A stretch of 32,811 nt of DNA from Mesorhizobium prunaredense (GTDB taxonomy: Bacteria; Pseudomonadota; Alphaproteobacteria; Rhizobiales; Rhizobiaceae): contig NZ_FTPD01000002.1 of assembly GCF_900156895.1 (NCBI RefSeq), positions 30,076 through 62,886 on the forward strand, given 5' to 3'. Positions 14,880 to 22,656 of this stretch are shown here, piece after piece. Made by a program: the position numbers and the translations under genes. How positions within the stretch are numbered: the stretch's first letter is position 1; each line of letters starts with the position of its first letter. The notes beneath the pieces were generated by a model. The model ran no database searches and had not been told where the DNA came from. It saw only the letters and a list, made by a program, of their open reading frames with translations.

Positions 14880-15175
14880 TGGTGAAAGCCTGACGCTTGG
14901 TACCCGACGCGTAGGGCAGCTCAGGGTGGAAACTTGCCGTATGCGCGCCTGTCGGAACGACGTGATTGCGGCAAGGAGCGGACGTCGCCCCGCCTATGCG
15001 GCTTGCTCACTCTAGCGTCGGGGCGGTCCGCAGACCGTTGAATCGAAATCGCTACGAAGCCCACGGGCAGACCTTAGCCTCCTGCGCTGAGCATTTCGAT
15101 GATTGTTAAATCCAAAGAATCACCACAGGACGGTGGCCGTCGAGCGAGTTTTCAGCAGCCCATTTCCGCAGCCTA
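14880..15175. other. Non-coding stretch between convergent genes
   Basis: No gene supported. It lies between a plus-strand and a minus-strand gene that point at each other. A loose GC-rich inverted repeat is present near 14987-15030 but has no T-run. Confidence 0.4.
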
Positions 15176-15817
15176 TTAATGTGAAACTTGGGAAGCTGCC
15201 GACATCAATTCCTCGGGATTCAGCGCTCTGAAGGTGTTGAGGCCATCCTCCAGAACTTCAGTGAAGTTCCAGCGTACGATGCCCGCCCGGTCGATTAGGA
15301 ACTGACCGACAAGCTGCGCCTGGCTGGAAGCCATCGCCTGCTGATCGACTTCAGTAATCTCATATCCTTCCTTCTTGTTAAGAAATTCATTCATTGCCAT
15401 GACGTCCATAGGCTCGGGCAACTCGCCCGGGAGATGGAACGGTATCGCCATGACCGTGTCCATCCCGACCTCGCGCAAGCCGAAAGCACGGTGCGAGGCT
15501 CGCTCCGGGTCGGATGCGGCGAGAAGATCGGGTGCCGGGTGGTAACGGAAATAGAGCCGCGCCCGCTCGACCGGCGTATTGACCACAGCCAGGCATTCGA
15601 CGCCTTTCTCACGCAGGGCCGGCTTGAGTTGCGCCATCGCCGCGACATGGCGCCGGCAGAACGGACAGTGCAGGCCTCGGAACAAACCGATCAACAACGG
15701 GCTACGGCCTCGAAAATCATCGAGCGCGATCTTGCCTTCGCGTGAGATCGCATTGAGCACAACATTCGGTGCCCGGTCGCCCGGCTGCAGCGGGCGGTCA
15801 ACACTACTCGTGGACAT
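15176..15817 (-). CDS. Peroxiredoxin-like (AhpC/TSA family) protein
   Basis: This 213-residue protein has a thioredoxin fold of the redoxin type: 'PLQPGDRAPNVVLN' near the N-terminus, and 'FRGLHCPFCRRHVAAMAQLKP' with a C51-x2-C54 active site. It then has a long second half ending in 'GIVRWNFTEV'. The CPFC site after an FRG-x-H lead is typical of the peroxiredoxin-like group in rhizobia, which is thought to reduce peroxides or disulfides in the cytoplasm; no signal peptide is seen. ATG 15817 has AGGAGG five bases upstream; a GTG six bases further out would overlap this site. It stands alone. Confidence 0.83.
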   Translation of the reverse strand: MSTSSVDRPLQPGDRAPNVVLNAISREGKIALDDFRGRSPLLIGLFRGLHCPFCRRHVAAMAQLKPALREKGVECLAVVNTPVERARLYFRYHPAPDLLAASDPERASHRAFGLREVGMDTVMAIPFHLPGELPEPMDVMAMNEFLNKKEGYEITEVDQQAMASSQAQLVGQFLIDRAGIVRWNFTEVLEDGLNTFRALNPEELMSAASQVSH

Positions 15818-16367
15818 GGACACCTCCTCGCCCCGGGGTCAGTCAGGGAAAGCAGCACACCCAGCGTTTCGGAGGCGATCAAGTGCTGGGGCGAAAGCTT
15901 CCTGTGCCAAGGCAATAGCTTTCGACCTCTGCCATATTGCCGAGGTCGAGATTACGCGCGTTGCAAGCCCATCATAACACGAAAAAGCATCTGCGGGTGC
16001 CGCCAAATGTGGTGAATTACCTTACGCGAGCGCACTCCCGAATGCTCTTGCGCTGAAGGTCAGGTTCCCGACCTCGATTTGGAGGTTCAAGTCTGCAACG
16101 CCCAGGGTCGTCAACGGGTCGGTTCTTGCCGGCCACCGGTACCAAGTGTGAGACTTTCACCACTAGGGCAGCTTCTGGACTCTGGCCCGGAATGGCGGCA
16201 TTCTCTCTTCGGGGAGAGCGGGCGTGGGCAAATTAAAGCCATCCTTCTATGAGACACGAAGGTGGTAAATGGGACGTAAGACCGCGCTTTTGGCTGTAGC
16301 GATTTCCAGTGGCGACTGTCAGGACCAGATAGGCGGCCGTTACCGTCCATTGTGAACGGAGGTCCAC
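15818..16367. other. Long intergenic region between divergent genes
   Basis: The peroxiredoxin gene is read leftwards and the propeller gene rightwards, so this 550-base region should hold both promoters. I see no supported gene and no clear operator. Confidence 0.45.
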
Positions 16368-17270
16368 ATGCCCAAGAAGAAGCAACTCGCTGCGGACACG
16401 GACAACGATACCTTTCTGTTCGTTAGCAGCACCAACACGAAGAGCGTCATGGCATACGACGGCGAGACCGGCGCCTTTCTGAAAAAGTTCGCCAACGGTG
16501 GCGGCCTCATCGAACCCGAAGGCATCGCCTTCGGTCCCGACGGCAACCTGTACGTTGCCAGCCGCAGCGATGAAGTGCTTCGTTACGACGGGGAGAAAGG
16601 CAACTTCCTTGATGTCTTCGCCAGCGGCCACGGCCTCGTCGACCCGGCCGGCATCGCATTTGGCGGACCAGACAACGACCTTTTCATCGCCGCGGGCCTC
16701 ACCGACGACGGCCTCGGCAACCAGATCCTCCGCTTCGACGGCGATACCGGCGTCTTCGAGGCCGTCGTCGATCCTGCCAACGCGGCCGGGCTCGACGACC
16801 CGGAAGCGCTGGTCTTCGGACCGGATGGCCTGCTCTATGTTGCCAGCACTCCGGAATCAGGACCCGGCGAGGTCCTTCGCTACGACCCAGCGACGAACTC
16901 GTTCGTCGACAAGTTCGTCCCCAGTTCGGAGAGCAACATCTTGGATCCGACCGGCATGGTCTTCGGCCCCGACGGCGACTTGTTTCTCAGCAGCGCCGCG
17001 ACGAGCGAGGTCATGCGCTACGACGGCACGACCGGCGACTTCGAAGGTGTCTTCATCACCGCCGGCAGCGGCGGCCTCAATGAGGCCGAGGGCATGGCGT
17101 TCAACTCGAACGGCAACCTCTTGGTCGCAAGCGAGCTGGGCCACTCGGTGCTGGAGTATGACGGCACCACCGGCGCATTCGTCGGCGAGTTCGTCGTTGC
17201 GGGCAGCGGCCACCTTTCGGAGCCGACATTCATCACCTTCGGACCCGCTGAATCGGACTTTTTCATTTGA
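16368..17270 (+). CDS. Six-bladed NHL/SMP-30-like beta-propeller protein
   Basis: The 300-residue protein is built from six imperfect repeats of about 45-50 residues, each with a core like 'P-x-GIAFGPDGNLYVAS…VLRYDG-x-TG-x-F'. Repeats start near residues 10, 55, 103, 155, 203 and 250. This is an NHL/SMP-30-type beta propeller, close to the Vgb-like family that includes streptogramin lyase, but the lyase's catalytic pattern is not evident. Many acidic DGD/PDG turns suggest calcium binding. There is no signal peptide despite an extracellular look; the start, MPKKKQ, has GGAGG six bases upstream. The partner or ligand is unknown. Confidence 0.8.
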   Translation: MPKKKQLAADTDNDTFLFVSSTNTKSVMAYDGETGAFLKKFANGGGLIEPEGIAFGPDGNLYVASRSDEVLRYDGEKGNFLDVFASGHGLVDPAGIAFGGPDNDLFIAAGLTDDGLGNQILRFDGDTGVFEAVVDPANAAGLDDPEALVFGPDGLLYVASTPESGPGEVLRYDPATNSFVDKFVPSSESNILDPTGMVFGPDGDLFLSSAATSEVMRYDGTTGDFEGVFITAGSGGLNEAEGMAFNSNGNLLVASELGHSVLEYDGTTGAFVGEFVVAGSGHLSEPTFITFGPAESDFFI

Positions 17271-17308
17271 GGATTCCAGTGTCAAAAGATCGGCCGTCCT
17301 AGAGTCGT

Positions 17309-17530
17309 TTGCAGGAATCGGAACCAGGCGAGCCCGCGGGCTTTGGCGACACGCCGTTGCGCACGCCTGAGGCCCTCTACGACAAGGGCCTTGGGCAGTT
17401 CATCCTGCCTTGCGACGCGGTTCGTCGGTCGCCCAACCCGGACGAGTTCCTCCTGGGTTTTCTTCAGGAAAACTATGACGCGGCCGCCAATCTCGGGAAG
17501 TGGGATCGGCAAACGCTTGAGCGGCATTAG
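17309..17530 (+). pseudogene. C-terminal fragment of a DUF5996 protein
   Basis: Seventy-three codons match the end of DUF5996 proteins: 'PAGF-x-x-x-PLRTPEALYDKGLGQFILPCDAVRRSPNPDEFLLGFLQ…YDAAANLGKWDR' follows the family's closing pattern (ALYD-x-LGEFILPYDAVR, then an FL-x-STYDAAA-x-LA-x-WDR helix). The intact family is around 300 residues, so more than two thirds is missing. The propeller gene ends 38 bases upstream, so the break is there. Function lost. Confidence 0.65.
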
Positions 17531-17875
17531 GTGTAGCCCGGTGATGGTGTAGAGGCGCCGTCGATCACGTCGTCAATGTTGATGGTGTCTATTTCAGATG
17601 CATCGAATCCGCCGCCTTCCATCAGCGCAACAAGAAGGTCCGACAGCTGGCGCTGCGTTCCGTCTGCAGAAATGATGCGGAGCCGTTGTGGAGTCCCGGC
17701 GACCGACGTCGTGCGCCTTGCCGTAAACAACCGGGATGGTCTGGCCGTATGCCGAAGTCGGTAAGGTGGTCTGGACGGTAGGCACTTCCGGAACCGTCGG
17801 CGAAGATGTGCCTCCACCAGAGCCGCCCCAGCCTCCGTAACCCGGTTTCTTGTAGGAGTAGCCCGATAGTGCCAT
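17527..17875 (-). pseudogene. Internally deleted phage tail protein gene
   Basis: Two fragments in different frames are joined near 17710. The first (from 17875) begins MALSGYSYKKPGYGGWGGSG and holds 'TVQTTLPTSAYGQTIPVVYGKA', the N-terminal signature of large phage tail or baseplate proteins. The second holds 'RLRIISADGTQRQLSDLLVALMEGGGFDASEID', the pattern of a later domain of the same proteins. Hundreds of codons between them are missing. It shows that a tailed prophage once lay here, unrelated in position to the element at tRNA-Asn. Confidence 0.5.
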
Positions 17876-18020
17876 CTACTGCCCCGCTCCGATTAGGAAT
17901 GCTCGAGCACGGCTTCGCGTTCGCGCCGAGGCGCGTTCAAAATTGTTCATGGTGGGGGATCCTATGAAAAGGCCCGCCTCGTTGGCGGCCTTCAGGTGAA
18001 TGGCATCCTATGTCAGGCAA

Positions 18021-19266
18021 TTAGCCGTAAGGCGCGGTCGAATTCTTTGCACGGAGTTCTGACGGTAGACCTATCCGTGCAAGGTAGGCTGCAAAACGAA
18101 GCGACATATCTTCGCGAAAGATCTCCGAAATGCGACAAACAAAGTTGGAAGCACGTATTTTTTCTAGATAAAGGAGGTTCACAGAAAAGTAATGCTTGAA
18201 GTCTGCTATCTGAGATACAAGTCTCACCTGATCGTCAAATTCTAGGTAATGGTATCTTGGCCGCTCATTCAACCTTAAGTAGTCACCAGGTGTTCTATTC
18301 GCGTTTATAGGAGTCATTGTAAGATTTAGATCGCTGAGATGCGACCCTGTGTAGACGTGTTCAGCATTGTATATCGGAACGACTAGCGCCGATATAAGTC
18401 GCTTATCGTCTGTTTTTGGTTTTTGTTCCTTCTTGGTCTTATATCTAGCGTCCTCGCCCCGTAGGTGCTTCACACGACCGATCACGCCCGGCTTGACCCA
18501 TTGCGTCGCCGGCCGCTTCATGCCCTTGGGCGGGGCTCCTGCATGCTCCTGCACGCGTTTCCAGAGCCGTTCGCGCAAATCCTGGTTCAAGGTGATAAAA
18601 GCCGAGCCGACATAGCGTCCGGTGCCGCGCTCGGCCATGAGAGCGAATGCCGGCTTGCCTGCCTCGCGCTCGACGCCAAGCAATTCGAATTCGTCGATCG
18701 AATAGGCCTTGGTCTTCAGCCAAGCCGTGGCTGCGATATTTGCTGTCCCTGCGCTTCGAAACCATGCCTTCGAGCCCGGCCTGGTCAACGAGATGGAAGA
18801 TCGCCTTTGCGTCGCCCGGCAACGCCTCGCTGAACTGAATGCGGCTTCCGGGATCGATCATGCCGGCCAGGATCTCGCGGCGGTCCTCTAGCGGCATGTC
18901 GCGCAGATCGTGGCCGTTGAGATGCAGGAGATCGAAGGCGACGAAATAGAGGTCGTGCTGGCGCCTGGTGATGGCCTTGCGCAGCGCGGCAAAATCCGAC
19001 AGGCCGGCTTCATTGGTGACGATGATCTCGCCGTCGATGACGGCGGTTTCCAACTTGAGCTCGCCGGCTGCCTTGGCTAGGTCGCGGTATTTCGCGGTCC
19101 AATCAACGCCGCGCCGCGTGCAGATGCGAACGCCGCCGGCATCAATGATCATCGGCGATCGGTAGCCGTCAAACTTGACTTCGTGAATCCAGCCTTCGCC
19201 CTCGGGAGGCTTCTCGACCAACGTCGGGATCAGCGGCGGGATGAACTTCAAACGCATGAACGGCAC
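18021..19266 (-). pseudogene. LigD-type ATP-dependent DNA ligase, frameshifted and chimeric
   Basis: From the ATG at 19257 (or GTG 19266) the frame encodes an adenylation domain: 'HEVKFDGYRS' holds the AMP-accepting lysine (K28), followed by 'VIDGEIIV', 'DLYFVAFDLLHLNG' and 'LEGMVSKRRDSKYRS'. Around 18741 the frame breaks: the continuation 'TAWLKTKAYSIDEFELLGVEREAGKPAF…' lies in another frame, consistent with a small indel just after KYRS. The OB domain follows to 'IGRVKHLRGE'. After that (about 18440-18021) the ligase ending is replaced by ~140 AT-rich, unrelated residues ending 'FREDMSLRFAAYLARIGLP'. LigD-type ligases act in end-joining repair; this one is probably dead. Confidence 0.75.
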
Positions 19267-19585
19267 TCACAGACCGCGATTCAATCCTTCCGGTTATATT
19301 AGGTTCCAGAAATACACGGCGCGGGCAACAAAACCGGCATCGTCAACGTTGCAGGTCAATGAAGATCCGGCGAAGCCACTGGCTACATGGGAAGGCCGCA
19401 CGACAGGAAGCCGAGAGCTGAAGCCGAGCACTTTCGTGCAATGTCCCATCTGCAATCAGTCGATCGACATGCGCGACCTTGGCCAGGTTCTTCACCATGC
19501 CGATGAAGAGCATGACCCCGTTGGAGTCTGTAAGTTGAACGCAAAAAGCCCGCCGCACCTTTCAGCACGGCGGGCGTCAGCCTGA
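19241..19585 (+). CDS. Small putative zinc-binding protein
   Basis: The 114-residue frame contains a C-x2-C…H-H pattern in 'VQCPICNQSIDMRDLGQVLHHADEEHDP' (about residues 66-93). That stretch recalls short rhizobial proteins carrying a 'CP-x-C…FDMRDLGQVL-x-H' motif, probably a zinc ribbon. The N-terminal 60 residues are of low complexity and overlap the ligase start on the other strand, and the last ~20 residues run through a terminator, so both ends may be eroded. No strong ribosome binding site is seen for the start at 19241. Confidence 0.4.
   Translation: MNFKRMNGTHRPRFNPSGYIRFQKYTARATKPASSTLQVNEDPAKPLATWEGRTTGSRELKPSTFVQCPICNQSIDMRDLGQVLHHADEEHDPVGVCKLNAKSPPHLSARRASA
19548..19575 (-). terminator. 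Terminator of the DUF1236 gene
   Basis: An 8-bp GC stem (19548-19555 with 19568-19575) is followed on the minus strand by TTTTTG. It lies 19 bases past the stop of the DUF1236 gene at 19594. The paralogue near the window end has a near-identical terminator. Confidence 0.75.
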
Positions 19586-19593
19586 AGATCGTG

Positions 19594-19893
19594 TCAGTCG
19601 TAGACCTTCACAATCTTGCGGGTAGATGGGTCGACCAACACGGTTCGGCCATCGACGATTACGTAGCGGTACTGAACGTCCGGCACCTCGTAGAGCTCAA
19701 CTGTCTCGGGCAGAGCTGTGCCGATGTTGAGCTCCACGCCGAGAAGGCTGATGGATGCCATCGGTTTCTTTTTCACGTATTCCCGGATCACAGTTTCATG
19801 CTCGGGCTGGATGATAACGTCCTGGGCGGCGGCGGCGCTGACACCAACGAGCAGAAGGATTCCTGCCGCGGCCGCGGAAAGGTGATTTCTCAT
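19594..19893 (-). CDS. DUF1236 periplasmic protein
   Basis: This 99-residue protein has a signal peptide (MRNHLSAAAAGILLLVGVSA, cleaved after AAA-Q) and a DUF1236 domain: 'DVIIQPEHETVIREYVKKKP…GVELNIGTALPETVELYEVPD' and the closing 'YRYVIVDGRTVLVDPSTRKIVKV'. DUF1236 proteins are small periplasmic proteins of rhizobia with no known role. GGAGG lies four bases before the ATG, and a terminator follows closely, so this is a one-gene unit. It is a close paralogue of the gene at 32422, with identical length and nearly the same domain. Confidence 0.9.
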   Translation of the reverse strand: MRNHLSAAAAGILLLVGVSAAAAQDVIIQPEHETVIREYVKKKPMASISLLGVELNIGTALPETVELYEVPDVQYRYVIVDGRTVLVDPSTRKIVKVYD

Positions 19894-20085
19894 ATTACCT
19901 CCTCCAAGCAAACTCCACTGCGGCGCTTCATTGCTGCCGCGACGGGTTGCTTAGCTTGAACGGTGCGGAGCAATTCTTGTTCCACCTGGCAGTGCGCGAA
20001 TCCGCTGAACTTGATTAATACTTGAGAACGATTGCGGCATCGCCATGCGTTCCGATTGGCCGTCAGGCGCTCCAGTGGACTCCTG

Positions 20086-20328
20086 CTAAACTTCTAGGCT
20101 GACTTGCCGGACGCCGATCACGTCCATGCACATCATGAAAAACGCGGCGGTGAAGCTACCCCGGCTTATCTTGTTAGCCAGATTGCGCTCGCTCTCGTGC
20201 GCCCCTCGTTCATTCAATTTCTCGGCGAGCAGCGCATAGGTTATGCCCCGCCGTTTCAACTCGCCCTTCAGAATGTTTTTTGCTTTTTCTTCATAGAACG
20301 CGGTGGGGGAAACATCATCGGACATCAT
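20086..20328 (-). CDS. DUF6471 protein
   Basis: The 80-residue protein matches DUF6471: 'KNILKGELKRRGITYALLAEKLNERG' followed by 'ESERNLANKISRGSFTAAFFMMCMDVIGV'. The pattern is a helix-turn-helix of the Cro/C1 type, so DNA binding is plausible but unproven. Three ATGs in a row follow an AGGAG; the second (20328) gives the best spacing, five bases. No partner gene is adjacent on this strand. Confidence 0.75.
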   Translation of the reverse strand: MMSDDVSPTAFYEEKAKNILKGELKRRGITYALLAEKLNERGAHESERNLANKISRGSFTAAFFMMCMDVIGVRQVSLEV

Positions 20329-20583
20329 CATATCTCCTGCGAAAAACACCGCAAATGATGATGTATCCCCTTGCATCTGCTGATTCAATGTCCCACATCC
20401 GATGTGCAACATCATCGGATTTGATATGTCGGAGAGCGTCAAGCTAATGCGGCCTGGCCTCAAAGTGTTTCGGAGGGCGGTTTCGTCTTCTCGATTTTGT
20501 CGATGATGGCTGCGTTGACAAGGGTTGGCGTCGGGCTGTTCGATCCCAGCGTGGCCCGCTCTTCGGGCTCTGATCCAGCCGGG

Positions 20584-21420
20584 CTAGAAAGACCCATCTG
20601 TCGAATTGGACAGGTCCTCGAATGCGCGAAGTTCCTCAAGCCTTGCCTCAAGCGCCGCCCTTGTCGCAGTAACGGCGTCGCTACCGGCCAGGAACTGCTT
20701 GGGCGGATTGTCCATGCCGGCGATTTTCACAAGGGCGTCGCCAAGTTTGGCGGGGTCACCCTGCTGCTTGCCGTTGTAGCCGGACCACATGGCTTTGGCG
20801 CTGCCTTCTGCAGCATAGTCGTCGATGGTGCTGCTGCCGTACTTGGCGTTCTGATCATCGAGGAGGTCGGTGCGGAAAAAGCCCGGCGCGACGGCTGTGA
20901 CCGTGATGCCGAATTGAGCGACTTCCTGAGCCATTGACTGCGAAAGGCCTTCGACGGCGAACTTGGCGGCGCTATAGGCCCCGCAATGCTTGAAGCCGAT
21001 GATTCCGGCGAGCGAACTGATATTGATAACGTGTCCTGCGCGCTGCTTGCGCATGACCGGAATGACCGCGCGCATTACGTGAACCACGCCGTACAGATTG
21101 GTCGAAATCAGCCCATCGATTTCAGCGGTGGTCAACTCTTCGAAATTGCCAAGCAGGCTGTAACCGGCGTTGTTGACCAGAACGTCGATGCGGCCGAACG
21201 CCTCCATCGCCTTATCGACGGCCGCCTTGGCCTGAATTGCATCGGCCACGTCCAACTGGACGACCGCAAGTCTGTCGCTGGCGACACCACGCAGAGCGTT
21301 ACTCATCTTATCGAGATTGCGGCCGGTGGCGACCACCCGATCGCCTGCTCCCAGCGCCGCCCTGGCGGTTTCGGCGCCGATGCCGCTGCCAGCCCCTGTG
21401 ATGAACCAAACTTTGCTCAT
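20584..21420 (-). CDS. SDR family oxidoreductase
   Basis: This 278-residue classical short-chain dehydrogenase has the cofactor motif TGAGSGIG near the N-terminus, NNAG about residue 88, and a catalytic SS…YSAAK set ('NISSLAGIIGFKHCGAYSAAKFAVEG'). An arginine following the second beta strand (ATGRN) points to NADP preference. The C-terminal part ('GDPAKLGDALVKIAGMDNPPKQFLAGSDAV') is typical of SDRs next to LysR genes in rhizobia. AGGAG lies seven bases before ATG 21420. The LysR gene upstream on the same strand is its likely regulator. Substrate unknown. Confidence 0.9.
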   Translation of the reverse strand: MSKVWFITGAGSGIGAETARAALGAGDRVVATGRNLDKMSNALRGVASDRLAVVQLDVADAIQAKAAVDKAMEAFGRIDVLVNNAGYSLLGNFEELTTAEIDGLISTNLYGVVHVMRAVIPVMRKQRAGHVINISSLAGIIGFKHCGAYSAAKFAVEGLSQSMAQEVAQFGITVTAVAPGFFRTDLLDDQNAKYGSSTIDDYAAEGSAKAMWSGYNGKQQGDPAKLGDALVKIAGMDNPPKQFLAGSDAVTATRAALEARLEELRAFEDLSNSTDGSF

Positions 21421-21532
21421 ATCCAACTCCTGTTTTCGATGAACAGGAAGTTAGGTCATGGCGCGCCGGCCGATTAGACAGCATAATCGGCATGAAGTCA
21501 GAAATCACATTGATAATTGGTCGGCCGCCCCG

Positions 21533-22426
21533 TTATGCCCTGTATCGGAGAGCGTCGACCAGAAGCGTGAAGGCGGCAGTATGCTGCCGCCGGCTTGGAT
21601 AATAGAGGTGGTAACCAGAATAGGGCGGGCACCAGTCTTCCAGCACCCGGACCAGGCGGCCGTCCGCAATATGCTGGGATACCTGGTTTTCGAACGTATA
21701 CACCAAACACAAGCCATCGATCGCGGCATGCAAGAGCATCTCGTTGTCGTTGAAAATGACCGGTCCATTGACCCGGACCTCAAGTTCGACACCGTCCTGT
21801 TCGAACTCCCAGGCATAAAGGCCGCCTCCGGTGTTCTGACGATAGCTTGCGCATCGGTGTTCGCTCAAGTCGCGGGGCGTCTGCGGGGCGGGACGACTGG
21901 CAAAGTACGACGGGGATCCCACAACTGCCATCCTGACGTCCGGGCTGATCCGGACCGCAACCATGTCCTTTTGCACCTGTTCGCCCATGCGGATACCGGC
22001 GTCGAAGCGCTCTGCGACAATGTCGGTGAGACCTTCATCGACATGGACCTCAACCGCGATGTCGGGATAATTCTGCAGGAGTTTCGACAGTACGGGCCAC
22101 AGGATAGTTTGGGCGGCATGCCGGAACGTGGTGATGCGGATCGTGCCTGCAGGCTTGTCGCGAAGCGCCGTGAGCGCAGCAATTTCACTGTCGATATGGT
22201 CGAATGCCGGCCGCAGGCTGGTAAGTAGCCTTTCGCCTGCCTCGGTCAGCGACAGGCTGCGCGTCGTTCGCGAGATCAATCGCACACCGATCCGTTGTTC
22301 GAGCATGCGCACCGCATAGCTGAGCGCGGATTGGGAGAGGCCAAGCTTTGCGGCCGCGCGTGTGAAACTCCCCTCCTCGGCAACCGCGATAAACACAGCC
22401 CATTCGCTGAAGTCGCCTCTTCTCAC
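21533..22426 (-). CDS. LysR family transcriptional regulator
   Basis: The 297-residue protein has the LysR N-terminal winged HTH ('FIAVAEEGSFTRAAAKLGLSQSALSYAVRMLEQRIGVRLISRTTRSLSLTEAG', about residues 12-64) and an effector-binding domain for the rest. The GTG start at 22426 gives the canonical length for the family. It sits 112 bases upstream of the SDR gene on the same strand and probably controls it, though LysR regulators more often face their targets. The effector cannot be told from sequence. Confidence 0.9.
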   Translation of the reverse strand: MRRGDFSEWAVFIAVAEEGSFTRAAAKLGLSQSALSYAVRMLEQRIGVRLISRTTRSLSLTEAGERLLTSLRPAFDHIDSEIAALTALRDKPAGTIRITTFRHAAQTILWPVLSKLLQNYPDIAVEVHVDEGLTDIVAERFDAGIRMGEQVQKDMVAVRISPDVRMAVVGSPSYFASRPAPQTPRDLSEHRCASYRQNTGGGLYAWEFEQDGVELEVRVNGPVIFNDNEMLLHAAIDGLCLVYTFENQVSQHIADGRLVRVLEDWCPPYSGYHLYYPSRRQHTAAFTLLVDALRYRA

Positions 22427-22656
22427 CTATAAACCTCATTTCTATATCCATGAGGATTATGGCGGATAATCAGCATGCCTGTCTCGACATATTTATGCTC
22501 CGCGCAGCCCCGCCGGCACGAGTAGCATTCGGGACTGCTTGGTACTGCGCGGATTCCGAACGCCCGATGGCAGCCGAGCGCCGACAAGGCGGTTATCTGC
22601 CTCGCTCGCTGCCGGAACAACAAGCGGCGAGCAGAAGCGGTTTGGCGTAAAAACGA

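Noticed and set aside
17971..17990. GGCCCGCC/GGCGGCC stem as a terminator
   Set aside because: The arms are imperfect and no T-run follows on either strand.
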